A stretch of DNA of 6,045 bases from Bacteroidetes bacterium UBA6491 (lineage in GTDB: Bacteria; Bacteroidota; Bacteroidia; NS11-12g; UBA9320), in assembly GCA_002436505.1 (NCBI GenBank), contig DJML01000100.1, positions 1 to 6,045 on the forward strand, read 5' to 3'. Each line of letters starts with the position of its first letter. Positions within the stretch are counted from its first letter, which is position 1. The notes under the pieces were generated by a model. That model did not search any database and was not told the DNA's origin. It saw only the letters and a program-made list of their open reading frames with translations. Below, one piece after another: positions 4,826-6,045 of the stretch. The position numbers were made by a program, and so were the translations under genes.

Positions 4826-6045
4826 ATGAAAAGAATTACTTTATCCCTCATGTTTTTATTAATGGGGTTAGGTGCTCTGGCACAGGTCCCAAAATCTTTT
4901 AATTTCCAGGCCGTGGTTCGCGGTTCAGATGGAAAGATCTTACAGAATAATGATGTGTCTTTTCGATTCAGTATTCTACAGACTTCCGCTTTGGGAACTC
5001 CGGTTTACGTCGAAAGACAGTCGACGACAACTAATGATTACGGTTTAGTGAATCTACAGATAGGCAATGGAACGGTCCTAAGTGGAGACATGGGAAATGT
5101 TGAGTGGGGGCAGGATAAATTTTACCTTAAAGTGGATCTGGATGAAAATGGTGGTACCTCTTTTACCGACATGACTGTTCAGCAACTTGTATCGGTCCCT
5201 TTCGCTTTGCATGCTGAAACGGTATCTAACTCCGATAACGATTCAACCAACGAATTGCAGACTTTAGTGAAAAATGGGTTTGTGATTACGTTGTCCGATG
5301 GCGGTGGTATCATCAATCTAAATGATGATGATGCGCAAAATGAGTTGCAGCAGATCACACGTGTTGGAGACAGTCTGGTTCTTTCCGGAAATGGAGGAAT
5401 GGCAAGTGTTCTTGATGATGATTCTGACCCGACCAATGAATTTCAAACGTTAAGCAAATCAGGAAATAACATAATCCTGAGCGATGGTGGAGGATCCGTT
5501 GATGTATCGGATAACGACAGTGATCCTAACAACGAAATCCAAACATTAAGCCGAAACAACACCACGATCAGTTTATCTAACGGTGGAGGATCATTTACTG
5601 ACCGGGTCAACGATGCGGACAGCAGCACGACCAACGAGATCCAGACCATCAGTAAGTCTGGGAATACCGTTACTCTTTCCAATTCCGGAGGATCATTTAC
5701 CGATGAAGTATATGACGGAGATTCCAGTGCAACCAATGAATTACAAACGATCAGTTTATCCGGGAATACCGTAACACTTTCCGATGGAGGAGGATCGTTC
5801 AATCTGACCACCGGATATGATGGTGACAGTAGCAGCACGAATGAGTTGCAAATGATATCCAAGTCCGGGAATACCGTTACGCTATCTAAATCTGGTGGTT
5901 CGTTTACGGATGATGTGTATGATGGGGACTCAAGCGTCACAAATGAACTACAAACATTGTCCCGTTCAGGGTCAAACCTTATCTTGTCCGATGGAGGAGG
6001 TACAGTTAATATAAGTGATGCGGACAGCAGCACGACCAACGAGAT
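4826..6045 (+). CDS. Large exported repeat protein with Bacteroidota N-terminal surface domain (3' end outside window)
   Basis: The frame runs from ATG 4826 to the window end without a stop; 406 complete codons are visible. Residues 1-20 are a signal peptide (MKRITLSLMFLLMGLGALAQ). Residues 21-131 form the conserved domain found at the start of many Bacteroidota surface proteins: PKSFNFQAVVRG, a strand ending FRFSIL, VYVERQ, TNDYGLVNLQIGNG, WGQDKFYLKVDLD and the closing VSVPFALHAET. From about residue 137 come nine repeats of 30-35 residues with the core NELQTISxSGNTVTLSDGGGSF and Asp-rich junctions. Known for the family: related proteins often continue into further repeats and end in an S74 tail-fibre domain or other C-terminal modules; the end of this one is not visible. 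Inferred: a surface fibre or adhesin, perhaps of the same type as the gene at 1-2193. The start is supported by the signal peptide and the A/T-rich sequence before it. The role is unknown. Confidence 0.92.
   Translation, partial: MKRITLSLMFLLMGLGALAQVPKSFNFQAVVRGSDGKILQNNDVSFRFSILQTSALGTPVYVERQSTTTNDYGLVNLQIGNGTVLSGDMGNVEWGQDKFYLKVDLDENGGTSFTDMTVQQLVSVPFALHAETVSNSDNDSTNELQTLVKNGFVITLSDGGGIINLNDDDAQNELQQITRVGDSLVLSGNGGMASVLDDDSDPTNEFQTLSKSGNNIILSDGGGSVDVSDNDSDPNNEIQTLSRNNTTISLSNGGGSFTDRVNDADSSTTNEIQTISKSGNTVTLSNSGGSFTDEVYDGDSSATNELQTISLSGNTVTLSDGGGSFNLTTGYDGDSSSTNELQMISKSGNTVTLSKSGGSFTDDVYDGDSSVTNELQTLSRSGSNLILSDGGGTVNISDADSSTTNE
5234..6045 (+). repeat. Tandem 30-35-residue Asp/Gly-rich repeat array
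   Basis: Using the conserved Glu of the NE pair as a marker, units occur at 5252, 5342, 5438, 5534, 5636, 5738, 5843, 5945 and 6041. The steps are 90, 96, 96, 102, 102, 105, 102 and 96 bp. Each unit has an acidic junction (DNDS, DDSDPT, ADSSTT, GDSSST), then NE(L/I)QT, SxSGNTVTLS and a glycine turn (DGGGS). Later units are more alike than the first two. The sequence at 6017-6045 repeats 5612-5640 exactly (29 bases, to the window end). The array continues past the window. Confidence 0.9.

Noticed and set aside
4543..4902. 119-codon frame from a TTG
   Set aside because: It overlaps the signal peptide and start of the well-supported gene at 4826 in a different frame, and has no recognisable domain.
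5179..6039. Long open frames on the minus strand opposite the last gene
   Set aside because: They are mirror images of the repeat array (Ser/Pro/Asp-rich repeats arising from its reverse complement) and have no signal peptide or family match.

Overview
The window most likely comes from a member of the Bacteroidota, probably free-living. Three things point there. Two secreted proteins have short Lys-Arg signal peptides ending in Ala-Gln. The last gene opens with a mature N-terminus (VPKSFNFQAVVRG) that is characteristic of a large Bacteroidota surface-protein family. Two sites match the Bacteroidota -7 promoter box TAnnTTTG. No rRNA, tRNA, CRISPR array or intact mobile element is visible.

Layout from left to right. 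(1) Positions 1-2193 hold the 3' part of a long fibre-like protein: about 28 units of a 17-residue repeat, then a peptidase S74-type chaperone/self-cleavage domain with its Ser-Lys pair intact, then a coiled coil. A good intrinsic terminator follows. (2) After about 0.4 kb of non-coding DNA with a promoter box, 2619-3155 encodes a small exported protein that looks like an outer-membrane beta-barrel. (3) Positions 3156-4825 are a decayed stretch. They hold the last two membrane helices and C-terminal tail of what looks like a GT39/ArnT-type membrane glycosyltransferase, with its own terminator, and a probable relic of an IS5-like transposase on the minus strand. The rest is AT-rich non-coding DNA ending in a candidate promoter and an 8-bp inverted repeat. 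(4) From 4826 to the window end runs the 5' part of a second large surface protein: signal peptide, conserved N-terminal domain of about 110 residues, then nine Asp/Asn-rich, Gly-rich repeats of 30-35 residues. It runs off the window.

The two large genes look like the back half and the front half of the same general protein type: an exported N-terminal domain, a long repeat stalk, and in many relatives a C-terminal S74 chaperone. The window is therefore best read as a surface-fibre or adhesin locus with two repeat proteins separated by a small outer-membrane protein and a gene graveyard. The idea that the two big genes share an architecture is inference, because neither is complete here. I see no clearly new system. 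The best leads are the bacterial S74 fibre, the candidate cation-binding repeats of the last gene, and the relic-filled gap.
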